A stretch of 64,000 bases of DNA from positions 1 through 64,000 of the forward strand of contig NZ_AHAM01000021.1 of the NCBI RefSeq assembly GCF_000236565.1, read 5' to 3'. The translations under genes were made by a program, and so were the position numbers. Source of the stretch: Mesorhizobium alhagi CCNWXJ12-2. GTDB lineage: Bacteria > Pseudomonadota > Alphaproteobacteria > Rhizobiales > Rhizobiaceae. Shown here one piece after another: positions 18,181-27,717 of the stretch. The notes under the pieces were generated by a model. It saw only the letters and a program-made list of their open reading frames with translations, ran no database searches and was not told the origin of the DNA. Each line of letters opens with the position of its first letter. Position 1 is the stretch's first letter.

Positions 18181-19023
18181 ATGGAGGTTCGGGCGCCGAT
18201 GTTGACCAATCGCACGATGAACGCAACAGGCAAGCGGCTCGTGACCGGCGTTTTCCTGACTGTGATGGCCGCCGGCCTGGCCGGCTGCGGCACCTCGAAA
18301 ATGATTACAGGCTCGATCTCGCGCGACGCGGGCAGGCCGATCGAAACCATGTCGGCCAGCGAACTCGACTCGACGGCCGACGCGCTGGGCAAGGCCTACA
18401 CGCGCAACACCGAAGACAAGCCGACCGCCATGCGCTACGCCAGCGTGCTGCAGATGAACGGCAAGGCCGACCAGGCGCTCGCCGTCATGCGCAAGCTCGC
18501 CATCGCGCATCCCAAGGATCGCGAGGTGCTCGCCGCTTATGGCAAGGCGCTGGCCGGCGTCGGTCAGCTCGAACCGGCGCTGGACGCGGTGCGCCGGGCG
18601 CAGACGCCGGAATATCCGGACTGGAAGCTGGCCTCGGCCGAAGGCGCGATTCTCGACCAACTCGGCCAGACCGCCGAGGCGCGGCGGCTCTACCGCAAGG
18701 CGCTGGACCTGAAGCCGAACGAGCCTTCGGTGCTTTCCAATCTCGGAATGTCCTATGTGCTGGAAGGGGACCTCAAGACCGCCGAGACTTATATGCGGTC
18801 GGCTTCGCAGGCCGCGGGAGCCGACAGCCGGGTGAGACAGAACCTGGCGTTGGTCGTCGGGCTGCAGGGCCGCTTCGAGGAAGCCGAGCAGATCGCCAGG
18901 CAGGAGCTTTCGCCCGAGCAGGCGGAAGCCAATGTCGCCTATCTGCGCGGCATGCTGGCGCAGCAGAATGCCTGGACCCAGATCAAGGCCGAAGAAGAAA
19001 AGCCGGAAACCAATACGAACTGA
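18181..19023 (+). CDS. tadD: TadD-like tetratricopeptide lipoprotein
   Basis: A lipoprotein of up to 280 residues with a lipobox LAGC at the end of a hydrophobic signal (VTGVFLTVMAAGLAGC), followed by TPR repeats from about residue 90 to 265 (ASVLQMNGKADQALAVMRKLAIAHP, LYRKALDLKPNEPSVLSNLGMSYV). TadD-type pilotins help assemble the outer-membrane secretin of Flp/Tad pili, and the tadB-tadC end of the pilus locus is 450 nt away on the other strand. In-frame ATGs at 18181, 18199 and 18217 compete; the third gives the most compact signal peptide, the first has GGAG five bases before it. Confidence 0.82.
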   Translation: MEVRAPMLTNRTMNATGKRLVTGVFLTVMAAGLAGCGTSKMITGSISRDAGRPIETMSASELDSTADALGKAYTRNTEDKPTAMRYASVLQMNGKADQALAVMRKLAIAHPKDREVLAAYGKALAGVGQLEPALDAVRRAQTPEYPDWKLASAEGAILDQLGQTAEARRLYRKALDLKPNEPSVLSNLGMSYVLEGDLKTAETYMRSASQAAGADSRVRQNLALVVGLQGRFEEAEQIARQELSPEQAEANVAYLRGMLAQQNAWTQIKAEEEKPETNTN

Positions 19024-19061
19024 GGCTGGCATCTACGCCGCCGCGCAGGAACACCGCCGCT

Positions 19062-19415
19062 TCATTCCTCGTGCCAGAGGATGTTCACGAGGCGGCCGAA
19101 CGGGTCGCGAACGTAGAAGCGCCGCACGCCCCAGGGTTCGCTGGCCGGGCCGTATTCGATCTTCAATCCGTGGGCGACGACACGCTGCCGGACCTCCTCC
19201 AGATCATCGACCTCGATCGACAGATCGGGAACCGGCGTCCCCGAACCGCCTTGTGTGGCGAAGCTGATCTGCGGGGCTGCAAGGCCCTCATCCGCGAAGG
19301 TCTGGATCCAGCCGTGATCCATCACAATTCGGAGCCCGAGGATCTCGCCGTAAAAGGCATGAGCCGCGCCGAGATCCTCCGTTGCTATATTGGCGACTAT
19401 GCGCTTGACCGTCAT
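19062..19415 (-). CDS. VOC (glyoxalase/bleomycin-resistance) superfamily protein
   Basis: A 117-residue single VOC domain with paired beta-alpha-beta modules: ATEDLGAAHAFYGEILGLRIVMDHGW, then SIEVDDLEEVRQRVVAHGLKIEYGP, ending YVRDPFGRLVNILWHEE. Glyoxalase-like metal-binding positions appear near the C-terminal FGRLVNILWHEE. The start at 19415 has a GGAGG seven bases upstream; the ATG at 19427 lies inside that Shine-Dalgarno context and is less likely. It sits between tadD and tadC on the minus strand. The substrate is unknown. Confidence 0.8.
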   Translation of the reverse strand: MTVKRIVANIATEDLGAAHAFYGEILGLRIVMDHGWIQTFADEGLAAPQISFATQGGSGTPVPDLSIEVDDLEEVRQRVVAHGLKIEYGPASEPWGVRRFYVRDPFGRLVNILWHEE

Positions 19416-19476
19416 CGGATCCTCCATGCGCCAAGATCATTCGCGGTTCTTTATCTAGGCCTCGGCGCCTGAAGGG

Positions 19477-20493
19477 CTACTGGCTGGACGTCCGGCCGCC
19501 ATCGCCGAAGATCCCTTGCTGACTGATCTGGATGCCGGCGGGGCCAAGGATAATGGCGAAGAGCACCGGCAGGAAGAACAGAATCATCGGCACGGTCAGC
19601 TTTGGCGGCAGCGCGGCCGCCTTCTTCTCGGCCGCATTCATGCGCATTTCGCGGCTCTCGGCCGCCAGCACTCTGAGCGCCGTGGCGACGGGCGTGCCGT
19701 AGCGCTCGGCCTGGACCAGCGCCTGCGTGACCGACTTGACCGATTCCAGTCCGGTGCGGCTGGCCAGGTTTTCATAGGCCTGCTTGCGTTCCTGCAGATA
19801 GGAGAGTTCGGCATTGGTGAGCACGAACTCTTCGGCGAGGTCGACCGACTGGCCGCCTATCTCGTCAGCAACCTTGCGCAAGGCCGCCTCGACGGACATG
19901 CCTGATTCCACGCAGATCAGCATCAGGTCGAGCGCGTCGGGCCAAGCCATCTGGATCGACTGCTTGCGCTTCGAGGCGCGGCTGCTGACGTAGAGATTGG
20001 GCGCGTAGAAGCCGCCATAGGCGACGACGATACAGACGAAGAACCGTATCAGAGGCGGCTGATCAGGCAGGCCGCCGAGCACGAACATATAGACGAGCGC
20101 CAGGGCGAAGCCGACAATGGGCAGCACCAGGCGGAAAAACAGGAACTTCGTCAGCGGATTCTGGCCGCGGAAGCCGGCGACCTTGAGTGCGTTCAGCGTC
20201 TTTTCGTCGACCAGCGCACGCCTCAGATCCAGCTTCTCGACGATGTTACGCATGCCGATCGACTGTTCCTCGCGCAGGCCCTTGCGGCGGCGCTCGGCAT
20301 CGGCGGCGAGGCGCGCGCGCTGCTTGGCGCGGAGTTCGTCACGCTCCAGCGCCACCGATTTCATGCGCGCCTTGAGCGGATTTCCGCCGAATGCCGGCAG
20401 CACAGTGAAGACGGTGGCGAAGACGGCGATGCTGACCAGCATCGCAATGAGAAAGGATGGATCGGTAAGGGCTTTGACAACTTGATCGGTCAT
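19477..20493 (-). CDS. tadC: Tad pilus inner-membrane platform protein TadC
   Basis: A 338-residue type II secretion F-domain protein that forms the inner-membrane platform of the Flp/Tad pilus with TadB. An N-terminal membrane segment (FLIAMLVSIAVFATVFTVLP) is followed by a cytoplasmic basic region, further helices and the F domain with ALDLMLICVESGMSVEAALRKVADEIGG. C-terminal helix VPMILFFLPVLFAIILGPA anchors it. It follows tadB by 4 nt and ends the minus-strand pilus operon. Confidence 0.92.
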   Translation of the reverse strand: MTDQVVKALTDPSFLIAMLVSIAVFATVFTVLPAFGGNPLKARMKSVALERDELRAKQRARLAADAERRRKGLREEQSIGMRNIVEKLDLRRALVDEKTLNALKVAGFRGQNPLTKFLFFRLVLPIVGFALALVYMFVLGGLPDQPPLIRFFVCIVVAYGGFYAPNLYVSSRASKRKQSIQMAWPDALDLMLICVESGMSVEAALRKVADEIGGQSVDLAEEFVLTNAELSYLQERKQAYENLASRTGLESVKSVTQALVQAERYGTPVATALRVLAAESREMRMNAAEKKAAALPPKLTVPMILFFLPVLFAIILGPAGIQISQQGIFGDGGRTSSQ

Positions 20494-20497
20494 TTCT

Positions 20498-21511
20498 TCA
20501 GACCTCGAAATTCATCATCTTGCGCATGACGAAGATGCCGATCGACATCCAGACGCCGGAAATGCCCAGGATCAGATGGCCGGTGCTCGTGGTGAACAGC
20601 GGCATTATGTAATTCGGGCTCGTCAGATAGACGAGGAGGGCGACGATGAAGGGCAGGGCGCCGATGATCGCGGCGGATGCCTTCGCTTCCATGGACAGCG
20701 CCTGCACCTTGGCCTTCATCTTTTTGCGGTCGCGCAGCACGCGCGAAAGGTTGCCCAGCGCTTCCGACAGATTTCCGCCGGCCTGGCTCTGGATCTGGAT
20801 GACGATGCCGAAGAACCCTGCTTCGGGGCACGGCATGGTTTCGGGCATGCGCATAGTCGCCTCCGGGATCGATAGACCGACCTGCTGCGATTCGACGATG
20901 CGGCGGAACTCGGTCCTGACGGGCTCGGGCGATTCATTGGCGATGAGCCGGATGCCATCATTGAGCGGCAGGCCCGACTTCACCGCGCGCACGATGATGT
21001 CGAGCGCGTTGGGAAACTCTTCGAGGAAGGCCTTGACGCGACGCGCCCGCCGAAACGACACGAACCAGCGCGGCAGGCCGAGCGTGCCAGCGATAAGCGC
21101 ACCGCCTACGACCATCAAGGGGGCGCCCAGCACGAAGGTCGCGAGCGTCAGCGCGAGACCGCTGGCGAGCGAATAGAGATAGAAGCGCTCGACCGTCATG
21201 GTCATGCCGGCCTGCCGAATCTGAACCTTTAGCGGCGGCTTCTTGACGTTCTGGTCCTTCGCCTTCTGCTTGGCATCGAGGTCATCCAGCGAATCCTGCA
21301 CGGATCTGCGGCGCTTGGCTGCTTCCGCCATCCGGTCGCGCGACGCCTTGACTACGGAGCGATCGGTATCGGCGCGCTTGACGGTTTCGAGCCGTTTGCC
21401 GGCATTCTTCTCAGCGGCGATGGTGTTGAACAGGAATGCATAGGCGACAGCGCCGGCGCTGCAGCCCGCGAGCGCTATGAAGGCCAGTATCGTTCCGTCG
21501 ATGCCGAACAT
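20498..21511 (-). CDS. tadB: Tad pilus inner-membrane platform protein TadB
   Basis: A 337-residue T2SS F-domain protein, partner of TadC. The start is the ATG at 21511 (MFGIDGTILAFIALAGCSAG); the open frame upstream is antisense-like extension into the cpaF end. The F domain carries FPNALDIIVRAVKSGLPLNDGIRLIANE and the repeat EAGFFGIVIQIQSQAGGNLSEALGNLS. Four membrane segments are apparent. It starts 19 nt after the cpaF stop and is 4 nt before tadC, so one transcript is likely. Confidence 0.92.
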   Translation of the reverse strand: MFGIDGTILAFIALAGCSAGAVAYAFLFNTIAAEKNAGKRLETVKRADTDRSVVKASRDRMAEAAKRRRSVQDSLDDLDAKQKAKDQNVKKPPLKVQIRQAGMTMTVERFYLYSLASGLALTLATFVLGAPLMVVGGALIAGTLGLPRWFVSFRRARRVKAFLEEFPNALDIIVRAVKSGLPLNDGIRLIANESPEPVRTEFRRIVESQQVGLSIPEATMRMPETMPCPEAGFFGIVIQIQSQAGGNLSEALGNLSRVLRDRKKMKAKVQALSMEAKASAAIIGALPFIVALLVYLTSPNYIMPLFTTSTGHLILGISGVWMSIGIFVMRKMMNFEV

Positions 21512-21530
21512 CAGAGCACGCTCCCGCGCA

Positions 21531-23027
21531 TCAATCCGCCTTCTTTTCCATGGCTTCGAGCGCGCTGGCGAGGCGCTGCTCTTCATTATAGTAGCGCGCG
21601 CGGTCCCAGAAATGCGGACGGCCGATGCCGGTGGACACGTGCTCACCCATAAGCCTGCCCGAGGAATCTTCGCCCTTGATGTTGTAGAGGATCAGGTCCT
21701 GCGTGATGATCACGTCACCTTCCATGCCGATCACCTCGGTGACGTGCGTGATGCGGCGCGAGCCGTCGCGCAGGCGGGCGGCCTGGATGATCACGTCCAC
21801 CGAGCCGACGATGATCTCGCGCACGGTCTTTTGCGGCAGCGAATATCCGCCCATCGCGATCATGGATTCGATGCGGTTCAGGCACTCGCGCGGGCTGTTG
21901 GAGTGGATCGTCCCCATCGAGCCGTCATGGCCGGTGTTCATCGCCTGAAGGAGGTCGAACACTTCCGGTCCGCGGACTTCGCCGACGATGATGCGTTCGG
22001 GGCGCATGCGCAGGCAGTTCTTGACCAGATCGCGCATCGTCACCTCGCCCTCGCCCTCGAGGTTGGGCGGACGGGTTTCGAGGCGCACGACATGCGGCTG
22101 CTGCAGCTGAAGCTCCGCCGAGTCCTCGCAGGTGATGACGCGTTCCTCGCGGTCGATGTAGTTGGTCAGGCAGTTCAGGAGCGTCGTCTTGCCGGAGCCG
22201 GTGCCGCCGGAGATCACGATGTTGCAGCGGACCCGGCCGATGATCTTCAAAACCTCGGCGCCCTGCGGGCTGATCGCGCCGAACTTGACCAGTTGGTCGA
22301 GCGTCAGCTTGTCCTTCTTGAACTTGCGGATGGTGAGCGTGGTGCCGTCGATAGACAGAGGTGGCGCGATGACGTTGACCCGCGAGCCGTCGGGAAGGCG
22401 GGCGTCGCAGATCGGGCTCGATTCGTCGACGCGGCGGCCGACCTGGCTGACAATGCGCTGGCAGATGTTGAGGAGCTGCTGGTTGTCGCGGAAGCGGATG
22501 CCGGTCTGCTCGACCTTGCCGTTGACTTCGATAAAGACCTGCTTGGCGCCGTTGACCATGATATCGGCGATGTCGTCGCGGGCGAGCAGCGGCTCAAGCG
22601 GGCCATAGCCCAGGACGTCGTTGCAGATATCCTCGAGCAATTCCTCCTGCTCGGAAATCGACATCGCGAAGTTCTTGATCGCGATGATGTCGTTGACGAT
22701 GTCGCGGATTTCCTCGCGCGCGCTGTCGGGGTCGAGCTTGGCGAGCTGCGACAAGTCGATCGTGTCTATCAGGGCCGCGAAAACCTGCGACTTGGTATCG
22801 TAGTAGCTTTCGCTCCGCTCGCGCGATGCGCGACGCGGCTCGGGCGCGATCGGCGGAGAGGCGACCGCACGTCGGGTTGGGGCTGCGGCGGGAGCAGTCG
22901 CCGACGCAGGCGTCGCCGGGGCCAGTGCCGGCTCCGGAGTCCGGACCACCGGGGGAGCCGCCGGAGTGGGCGCGCGGAATTCGGGCGTCGCCCGGCTTCC
23001 GTCGTCATTGCCTCTTCTGCCAAACAT
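21531..23027 (-). CDS. cpaF: Tad pilus assembly ATPase CpaF/TadA
   Basis: A 498-residue secretion ATPase that powers Flp pilus assembly. A Pro/Ala-rich N-terminal linker (about residues 15-65) precedes the N-terminal domain; then Walker [14 protein letters not shown] at about 275, the aspartate box [11 protein letters not shown], Walker [16 protein letters not shown] and the histidine box [15 protein letters not shown]. The order and spacing are those of the TadA family. It lies 29 nt after cpaE and just before tadB in the minus-strand operon. Confidence 0.95.
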   Translation of the reverse strand: MFGRRGNDDGSRATPEFRAPTPAAPPVVRTPEPALAPATPASATAPAAAPTRRAVASPPIAPEPRRASRERSESYYDTKSQVFAALIDTIDLSQLAKLDPDSAREEIRDIVNDIIAIKNFAMSISEQEELLEDICNDVLGYGPLEPLLARDDIADIMVNGAKQVFIEVNGKVEQTGIRFRDNQQLLNICQRIVSQVGRRVDESSPICDARLPDGSRVNVIAPPLSIDGTTLTIRKFKKDKLTLDQLVKFGAISPQGAEVLKIIGRVRCNIVISGGTGSGKTTLLNCLTNYIDREERVITCEDSAELQLQQPHVVRLETRPPNLEGEGEVTMRDLVKNCLRMRPERIIVGEVRGPEVFDLLQAMNTGHDGSMGTIHSNSPRECLNRIESMIAMGGYSLPQKTVREIIVGSVDVIIQAARLRDGSRRITHVTEVIGMEGDVIITQDLILYNIKGEDSSGRLMGEHVSTGIGRPHFWDRARYYNEEQRLASALEAMEKKAD

Positions 23028-23056
23028 GATCGATTACCAATTCCGCTGCCGGTGGA

Positions 23057-24337
23057 TCACTTCTTCTTCAGCTTCAGCTTGCCAAGAAGATCACCGAATG
23101 CGGCTTTCTTCCTGGCCTTGATCTCGCTTCGCCCGGTCAGCACGTGAGCGATGTCGTTGATCGATGCGACGACCGGGTTCTTGGCGTCCATCTCACCGAG
23201 CATGCGCCCGTTGTTGGAGGCGTTGCCGAACAGGAGCGGCTCGAACGGTATGACCGCCATCGGCGTCACGCCGAGCGGTTCGGCGAAGTCGGCTATCGAT
23301 ATCTCAGGCCGCTTCGGGACACCCGCCTGATTGACGATCAGCTTCGGCGGCACGTCATTCGGCCTGATCTTCTTAAGCATATCGACCAGGTTCTTGGCGT
23401 TGCGCAGATTGGCCAGTTCGGGCGTCACCGTGATGACGATCTCGTCGGCTTTCATCAGCGTGTTCTTGGTCCAGCCGGTCCAGACATGGGGCACATCCAG
23501 CACCAGAAGTGGGGCGCTGCGTTGCGCCGTATCGATGATCTGGGCGAAGGCGTCGATGTCGAAATCATAGACGCGGTCGAGCGTCGAGGGCGCCGCCAGA
23601 AGCGACAGCCGCTCGGCGCATTGCGCGAGCAGGCGGTCGAGATAGACTTCGTCGATGCGCTCGGGCGAAAAAACGGCATCCGCTATGCCCTGGGCCGGAT
23701 CCTGATCGAAATTGATGTTGGCAGTGCCGAAGGCCAGGTCCAGATCGGCTACGACGACCTCGGAGGCGAAGAGGTTGGACATGGCCCAGGCGACGTTGTG
23801 GGCGATCGTCGACGAGCCGACGCCGCCCTTTGCGCCGATAAAAGCGATCGAGCGGCCGATCGGTTCGGCCTCGGGATCGACGAAGATCGACGAGATGACG
23901 CTGACGATGTCGGCCATTGAAATCGGGGCTACGACATATTCGGAAATGCCGGTGCGGATCAGTTCCCGATAGAGGCCGACATCATTGTAGTGACCGATGA
24001 CGACGACCTTGGTCGATGGATCGCAGTATTCCGACAATTGCCGGAGCCCGGCGAGCAGTTCCTTCGGCTCGCTGCGGGATTCCAGAATGATCAGGTTGGG
24101 CGTCGGCGCCGTCTGGTAGAATTCGATCGCCGTCGCAAGGCCACCCATATGGACCTTGAGATGGGCCTTCGACATGCGGCGATCCTCGCCGGCGCGCTCG
24201 ATCGGGTTGGCGATGCCCTCGGTCTCGCAGAAGGCCTGCACGGAGATGCGCGGAACCGGGCGCAGCGCTTGCATCGCTGCGATATCCTGCGCCGCGTCGC
24301 TGCTTTCGAGAGTGGTATCGTAGGCCAGATTGTTCAT
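23057..24337 (-). CDS. cpaE: Pilus assembly/localisation ATPase CpaE (TadZ)
   Basis: A 426-residue protein combining an N-terminal atypical receiver-like domain (about residues 50-165, with LIILESRSEPKELLAGLRQL) and a MinD/ParA-type ATPase domain. The deviant Walker A GAKGGVGSSTIAHNVA is at about 168; the usual ParA lysine-lysine pattern ends in Ser-Ser-Thr here, as common in CpaE. CpaE/TadZ positions the pilus apparatus at the cell pole. Between cpaD and cpaF, 30 nt from each. Confidence 0.93.
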   Translation of the reverse strand: MNNLAYDTTLESSDAAQDIAAMQALRPVPRISVQAFCETEGIANPIERAGEDRRMSKAHLKVHMGGLATAIEFYQTAPTPNLIILESRSEPKELLAGLRQLSEYCDPSTKVVVIGHYNDVGLYRELIRTGISEYVVAPISMADIVSVISSIFVDPEAEPIGRSIAFIGAKGGVGSSTIAHNVAWAMSNLFASEVVVADLDLAFGTANINFDQDPAQGIADAVFSPERIDEVYLDRLLAQCAERLSLLAAPSTLDRVYDFDIDAFAQIIDTAQRSAPLLVLDVPHVWTGWTKNTLMKADEIVITVTPELANLRNAKNLVDMLKKIRPNDVPPKLIVNQAGVPKRPEISIADFAEPLGVTPMAVIPFEPLLFGNASNNGRMLGEMDAKNPVVASINDIAHVLTGRSEIKARKKAAFGDLLGKLKLKKK

Positions 24338-24367
24338 GTTTCACGCGCCCCCAAGGCTGCGACTGGA

Positions 24368-25126
24368 TCAGTATTCGACTTCGCGGCGTTGTGGCGGCGC
24401 AAAGACCGGCGCATTGCGGTAGTCGTCGATGACGATGCCGCGCCTTTCGGCGTCAATCGTGGTCTGCTTGCGCGGACCGAGCAGGTCCGACGGATTGGCG
24501 ATCTGCGCGGCCAGATTGTTCTGATAGGAGCAGCCGAAATTGGCGTAATGCTTGTTTTCGGTGGATTCCAGAATGTCTTCCGGCCAGCGCCCGCATTTGC
24601 CCGTCTGCGCCTTCATGGCGGTATAGGCGACGCGGACCGGCGCCGAGATCTCCGGCGACGGCGCCTGGTACGAGCTGATCAGGATCCGGCTGTCGGGAAT
24701 GCCGTTGGCCTTCGCCAGCCTGGCGAAGTCGTTGCCGGCATGAGACGCGGCGATGTCATTGGCTGCGCCCACCGGCACCAATATGCTCACCGGGGGGGCC
24801 GCGCTGCGGTCGTAATCTGCGAAAAAACCTTCCAGGGAGGCACGCTGCCCCGCCGTCATGCCGCGGTCGCTGGCGGCCACGGGAAGATCGATCACCTGGT
24901 CCTTCTCGGCGATGACGATCGGATGGTTGGTGCGGTAGTCGTCCGGGATCGACCCCACGACGACGCTGTCCCGCTGGCCCATCGCGCATCCGGCAAGGAG
25001 CGCCAGTGCAGCCACGCCGAGGATTGAAACCGCCGGCCGGCGGATGCGCGTGGGGGAAACGCCCTTGCGCGCGGCATCCGTCCGGTTCTTAAACGCTGCC
25101 TTAGACATTGCCCGTTCCCCGCTCAT
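24368..25126 (-). CDS. cpaD: Pilus assembly lipoprotein CpaD
   Basis: A protein of about 252 residues of the CpaD family, an outer-membrane-associated pilus component. The lipobox LLAGC follows a hydrophobic stretch at about residues 31-47, and the body has the family pattern YRTNHPIVIAEKDQVIDLPV, GRWPEDI and CSYQNNLAAQIANPSDLLGPR. The ATG at 25126 overlaps the cpaC stop by ATGA; an ATG six codons later is the alternative and gives a shorter leader. Confidence 0.9.
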   Translation of the reverse strand: MSGERAMSKAAFKNRTDAARKGVSPTRIRRPAVSILGVAALALLAGCAMGQRDSVVVGSIPDDYRTNHPIVIAEKDQVIDLPVAASDRGMTAGQRASLEGFFADYDRSAAPPVSILVPVGAANDIAASHAGNDFARLAKANGIPDSRILISSYQAPSPEISAPVRVAYTAMKAQTGKCGRWPEDILESTENKHYANFGCSYQNNLAAQIANPSDLLGPRKQTTIDAERRGIVIDDYRNAPVFAPPQRREVEY

Positions 25127-26721
25127 TTGTAGATGAAGCCGACCATCCCGTGATAGCGGCCATTCGGCTTGTCGGTCTGCATGGTGCCGTAGACGCGGTT
25201 GACCCTGCCGAGGAACATCCCGGCGCCGTCGCTCGCGGCATTAAAATTGTCGTCCGGCTTGGCGAGCGCATTGCGCGCGGTCGGCTTGACCAGATAGGGC
25301 GTCACGATGATGACGAGCTCGGTTTCGTTGCGGACGAAATCGCGGCTGCGGAAAAGCGTGCCCAGAACAGGAATTTTGGCCAGGCCAGGAAGGCCGTTGA
25401 CCGCCTGCCTGACGTCGTCGCGCACCAGGCCGGCTATCATCATCGACCCCCCGGAGGGGAGTTCGACCGTGGTGTCGGCCAGGCGCTTTCGGATCGAAAG
25501 CGCGGTTGAGCCAGGTACGTTGAATCTACTACCCATAGACGGGCTGGAGAAGGTGACCGACCCTTCCGTTGTCGGCTCCGAGACAGAAGTCCTTATCTTC
25601 AGGCTGATCCGGCCCGGCGAAAGCACTACCGGCAGGAATTCCAGACCGATGCCGTATTCAAGCTTCTGGATATCATAGGTAAGGGTGTCGGCTTCACCTT
25701 TGGTCTGGTCTCCTTGCGAGACACTCTGACCGGTAAGCAAGTTGAATTCGCCGCCCACCTTGAAAGTCGCCTTTTCACCGGAAACCGCTGTGAGCGTAGG
25801 TTCGGCGAGAGTTTTCATAACGCCGGACTGCTCCATGGCGTTGATGTAAGCATCGAGCATGGAAGTACCGAGCGATATCTGCGAATCAGAAAGAGGTTTG
25901 CCGAGCCCAAGCACGTTGTCGCTGATAGCGCCCCATGTGATGCCATTTCCGTCGCCGCTGCCAATCATATTGACGCCAAGCTGCTTCATGACGTTGCGGC
26001 TGACTTCGGCAACCGTGACCTTCAGCGTGACCTGATCCTCGCCGATGATCTGGAGAAGATTGACGATCTGGCTGGTGCGGCGGGTGGAATCGGGATTGTC
26101 GATGTCGACACCGCCGTCAGACGAACCACCAGAGGCGGTCTGCGAGTATTGGCCGGTCGTCGCTTCACCGCCGCTGACGAAGATGTTGGCAAGCTCGGCC
26201 GCGCGCTTGGCGTCGAGCGGCGTGTCCACGGTGCCGGTGAGGACCACATTGTCGTTGATGAGCTCGACGGTGATATCCGAATTGGGGATGAAGCGCTGGA
26301 TATAATCCTCCAGGCCGGCAACATCGCGCTCGACGGCGAGGTCGAGACTGACGATCTGTTCGCCATTCGGGCCGAAGACGAAGATGTTGGTCTGGCCGAC
26401 GGCCTTTCCGAACAAGTAGATGCGCCGCGCCGTGCGCGTGACTGCGTCGGCGACCCCCGGATTGGCTACGAGAATGTCATAGGCGTCGCTCGGCAGGTCG
26501 ATCACGATGGACTTGTTGAGACCAAGCTTCACTTGCTGGCCCGCGGCGGCCGAAGAGCCTATTTTCGCAAGATTCTCGGCAGCCTGAACACTGGTGAGGC
26601 CTTCCAGGCCTGTGCCTGCAAGCAGGACCGCGCAGACAGCGGCCAATGTCGTCGCGGTGCGGAAGGTGAACTTACAGGCGTGCCGGACGGACATGACGGG
26701 TGATTTCGCGGTCATTGTCAT
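25123..26721 (-). CDS. cpaC: Tad pilus outer-membrane secretin CpaC (RcpA)
   Basis: A 532-residue secretin that forms the outer-membrane channel for the pilus. A signal peptide ends near VQAAENL (about residue 49), then the pilus N-terminal domain (GLNKSIVIDLPSDAYDILVANPGVADAV), a BON-like module around DITVELINDNVVLTGTVDTPLDAKRAAEL and the secretin domain with VPGSTALSIRKRLADTTVELPSGGSMMIAGLV and PVLGTLFRSRDF. It overlaps cpaB (ATGA) upstream and cpaD downstream. Confidence 0.94.
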   Translation of the reverse strand: MTMTAKSPVMSVRHACKFTFRTATTLAAVCAVLLAGTGLEGLTSVQAAENLAKIGSSAAAGQQVKLGLNKSIVIDLPSDAYDILVANPGVADAVTRTARRIYLFGKAVGQTNIFVFGPNGEQIVSLDLAVERDVAGLEDYIQRFIPNSDITVELINDNVVLTGTVDTPLDAKRAAELANIFVSGGEATTGQYSQTASGGSSDGGVDIDNPDSTRRTSQIVNLLQIIGEDQVTLKVTVAEVSRNVMKQLGVNMIGSGDGNGITWGAISDNVLGLGKPLSDSQISLGTSMLDAYINAMEQSGVMKTLAEPTLTAVSGEKATFKVGGEFNLLTGQSVSQGDQTKGEADTLTYDIQKLEYGIGLEFLPVVLSPGRISLKIRTSVSEPTTEGSVTFSSPSMGSRFNVPGSTALSIRKRLADTTVELPSGGSMMIAGLVRDDVRQAVNGLPGLAKIPVLGTLFRSRDFVRNETELVIIVTPYLVKPTARNALAKPDDNFNAASDGAGMFLGRVNRVYGTMQTDKPNGRYHGMVGFIYK

Positions 26722-27530
26722 TTCCTGGCTCCCACTTCGGAAACTTCGCCCGATTTGATCAGCCGGACCGTGCCGCGCCGGCCATTGCCGGAGACGAGAT
26801 AGTCGGCCTCGACCTGCGGCTCTTCCTGCGCGTCCGCGACCGACCGCAGCGCGAGCGTGAGGCGATCGGCCATCTGCTGCGCCACGGTGATGATCTCGGC
26901 CTGCTGGGGCGTGAGTTCCAAGGTCGCCGTCTCGCCTACTTTGACGCGGCGGCCCTCCTCATCCTCCTGGATTGCCTGGTCGATCGCCAGCACCTTGATG
27001 TTCTGCAGGATGGTTTCTGTGATGAAGCCGCTGCCGGCGCCGGCAGTGTCGGAGCGGCGCGTCATGATGACGTCGACAAAATCGTTGGGAAGGATGAAGC
27101 CGCCGGCCGAGGTGTCGGCGGCGATCTGGGTGGCGACGGCGCGCGACCCCGAGGGCAGGATAGACGACATGAAGCTCTGGCCTTCGCCGACCAGCTTGGA
27201 GCGACGCAGCGGCTCGCCGCCATACATGGCAAGGCGGGCGATCGAGCCTTTCAGCTTTTCCATCGCATCGGGCTCAGCCGCGCGGGCGATGAAATGCTCG
27301 GTAACCGCGTTGGACGGCCAGGCCTGCCAGGATAGTTGGTCCCCGACGGGAGCGCCCATCGGAACATCGCCGGACAACACCAGCACTTCAGTCGTCTCGA
27401 TCGACGGCTGTTGTGGGCCAGCCTCGACGACGATTTCTGCCGGAGGCGCCGACATGTTCTTCGCCACGTAGCCAGCGCCGCCCGCCGCAGCCACGGCCAC
27501 GCCCAAAATGATCAATCTCGATGCAGCCAT
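26718..27530 (-). CDS. cpaB: Flp pilus assembly protein CpaB (RcpC)
   Basis: A 270-residue periplasmic pilus protein and first gene of the minus-strand cpaB-C-D-E-F-tadB-tadC run. One N-terminal membrane segment (LIILGVAVAAAGGAGYVAKNM) is followed by a SAF-like domain (LVLSGDVPMGAPVGDQLSWQAWP) and the RcpC region SRAVATQIAADTSAGGFILPNDFVDVIMTRR. Its stop overlaps the cpaC start. About 190 nt of intergenic DNA upstream should hold the operon promoter. Confidence 0.93.
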   Translation of the reverse strand: MAASRLIILGVAVAAAGGAGYVAKNMSAPPAEIVVEAGPQQPSIETTEVLVLSGDVPMGAPVGDQLSWQAWPSNAVTEHFIARAAEPDAMEKLKGSIARLAMYGGEPLRRSKLVGEGQSFMSSILPSGSRAVATQIAADTSAGGFILPNDFVDVIMTRRSDTAGAGSGFITETILQNIKVLAIDQAIQEDEEGRRVKVGETATLELTPQQAEIITVAQQMADRLTLALRSVADAQEEPQVEADYLVSGNGRRGTVRLIKSGEVSEVGARK

Positions 27531-27673
27531 TTGTCCCAGCCCGCCCTTGGCAACTCATCTAGTCGAGCCGGACATTGCATCGCCAATCGTCAAATTACGG
27601 TTAATGCAATGCTTACGATCGTGATTAATTTAAGGTTTACTCAAATACCGCCGAACCCATGCCGGCAAACGAA

Positions 27674-27696
27674 AACGGGCGGCCAGGCCGCCCGTT
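27674..27696 (-). terminator. Rho-independent terminator after cpaA
   Basis: The arms AACGGGCGGCC and GGCCGCCCGTT are perfectly complementary. On the minus strand the stem is followed by TTTCGTTTG, and it lies 22 nt past the cpaA stop. This separates cpaA from the cpaB operon. The inner pairs must open, since only one base separates the arms. Confidence 0.8.
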
Positions 27697-27717
27697 GTGA
27701 ACGGGGATTGACCGAGG

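Noticed and set aside
18075-18392. N-terminal extension of the M17 aminopeptidase
   Set aside because: It would run antisense through the TadD gene start and its promoter; the conserved protein starts at 18074.
21477-23147. Plus-strand open frame opposite cpaF
   Set aside because: Shadow of the CpaF coding sequence.
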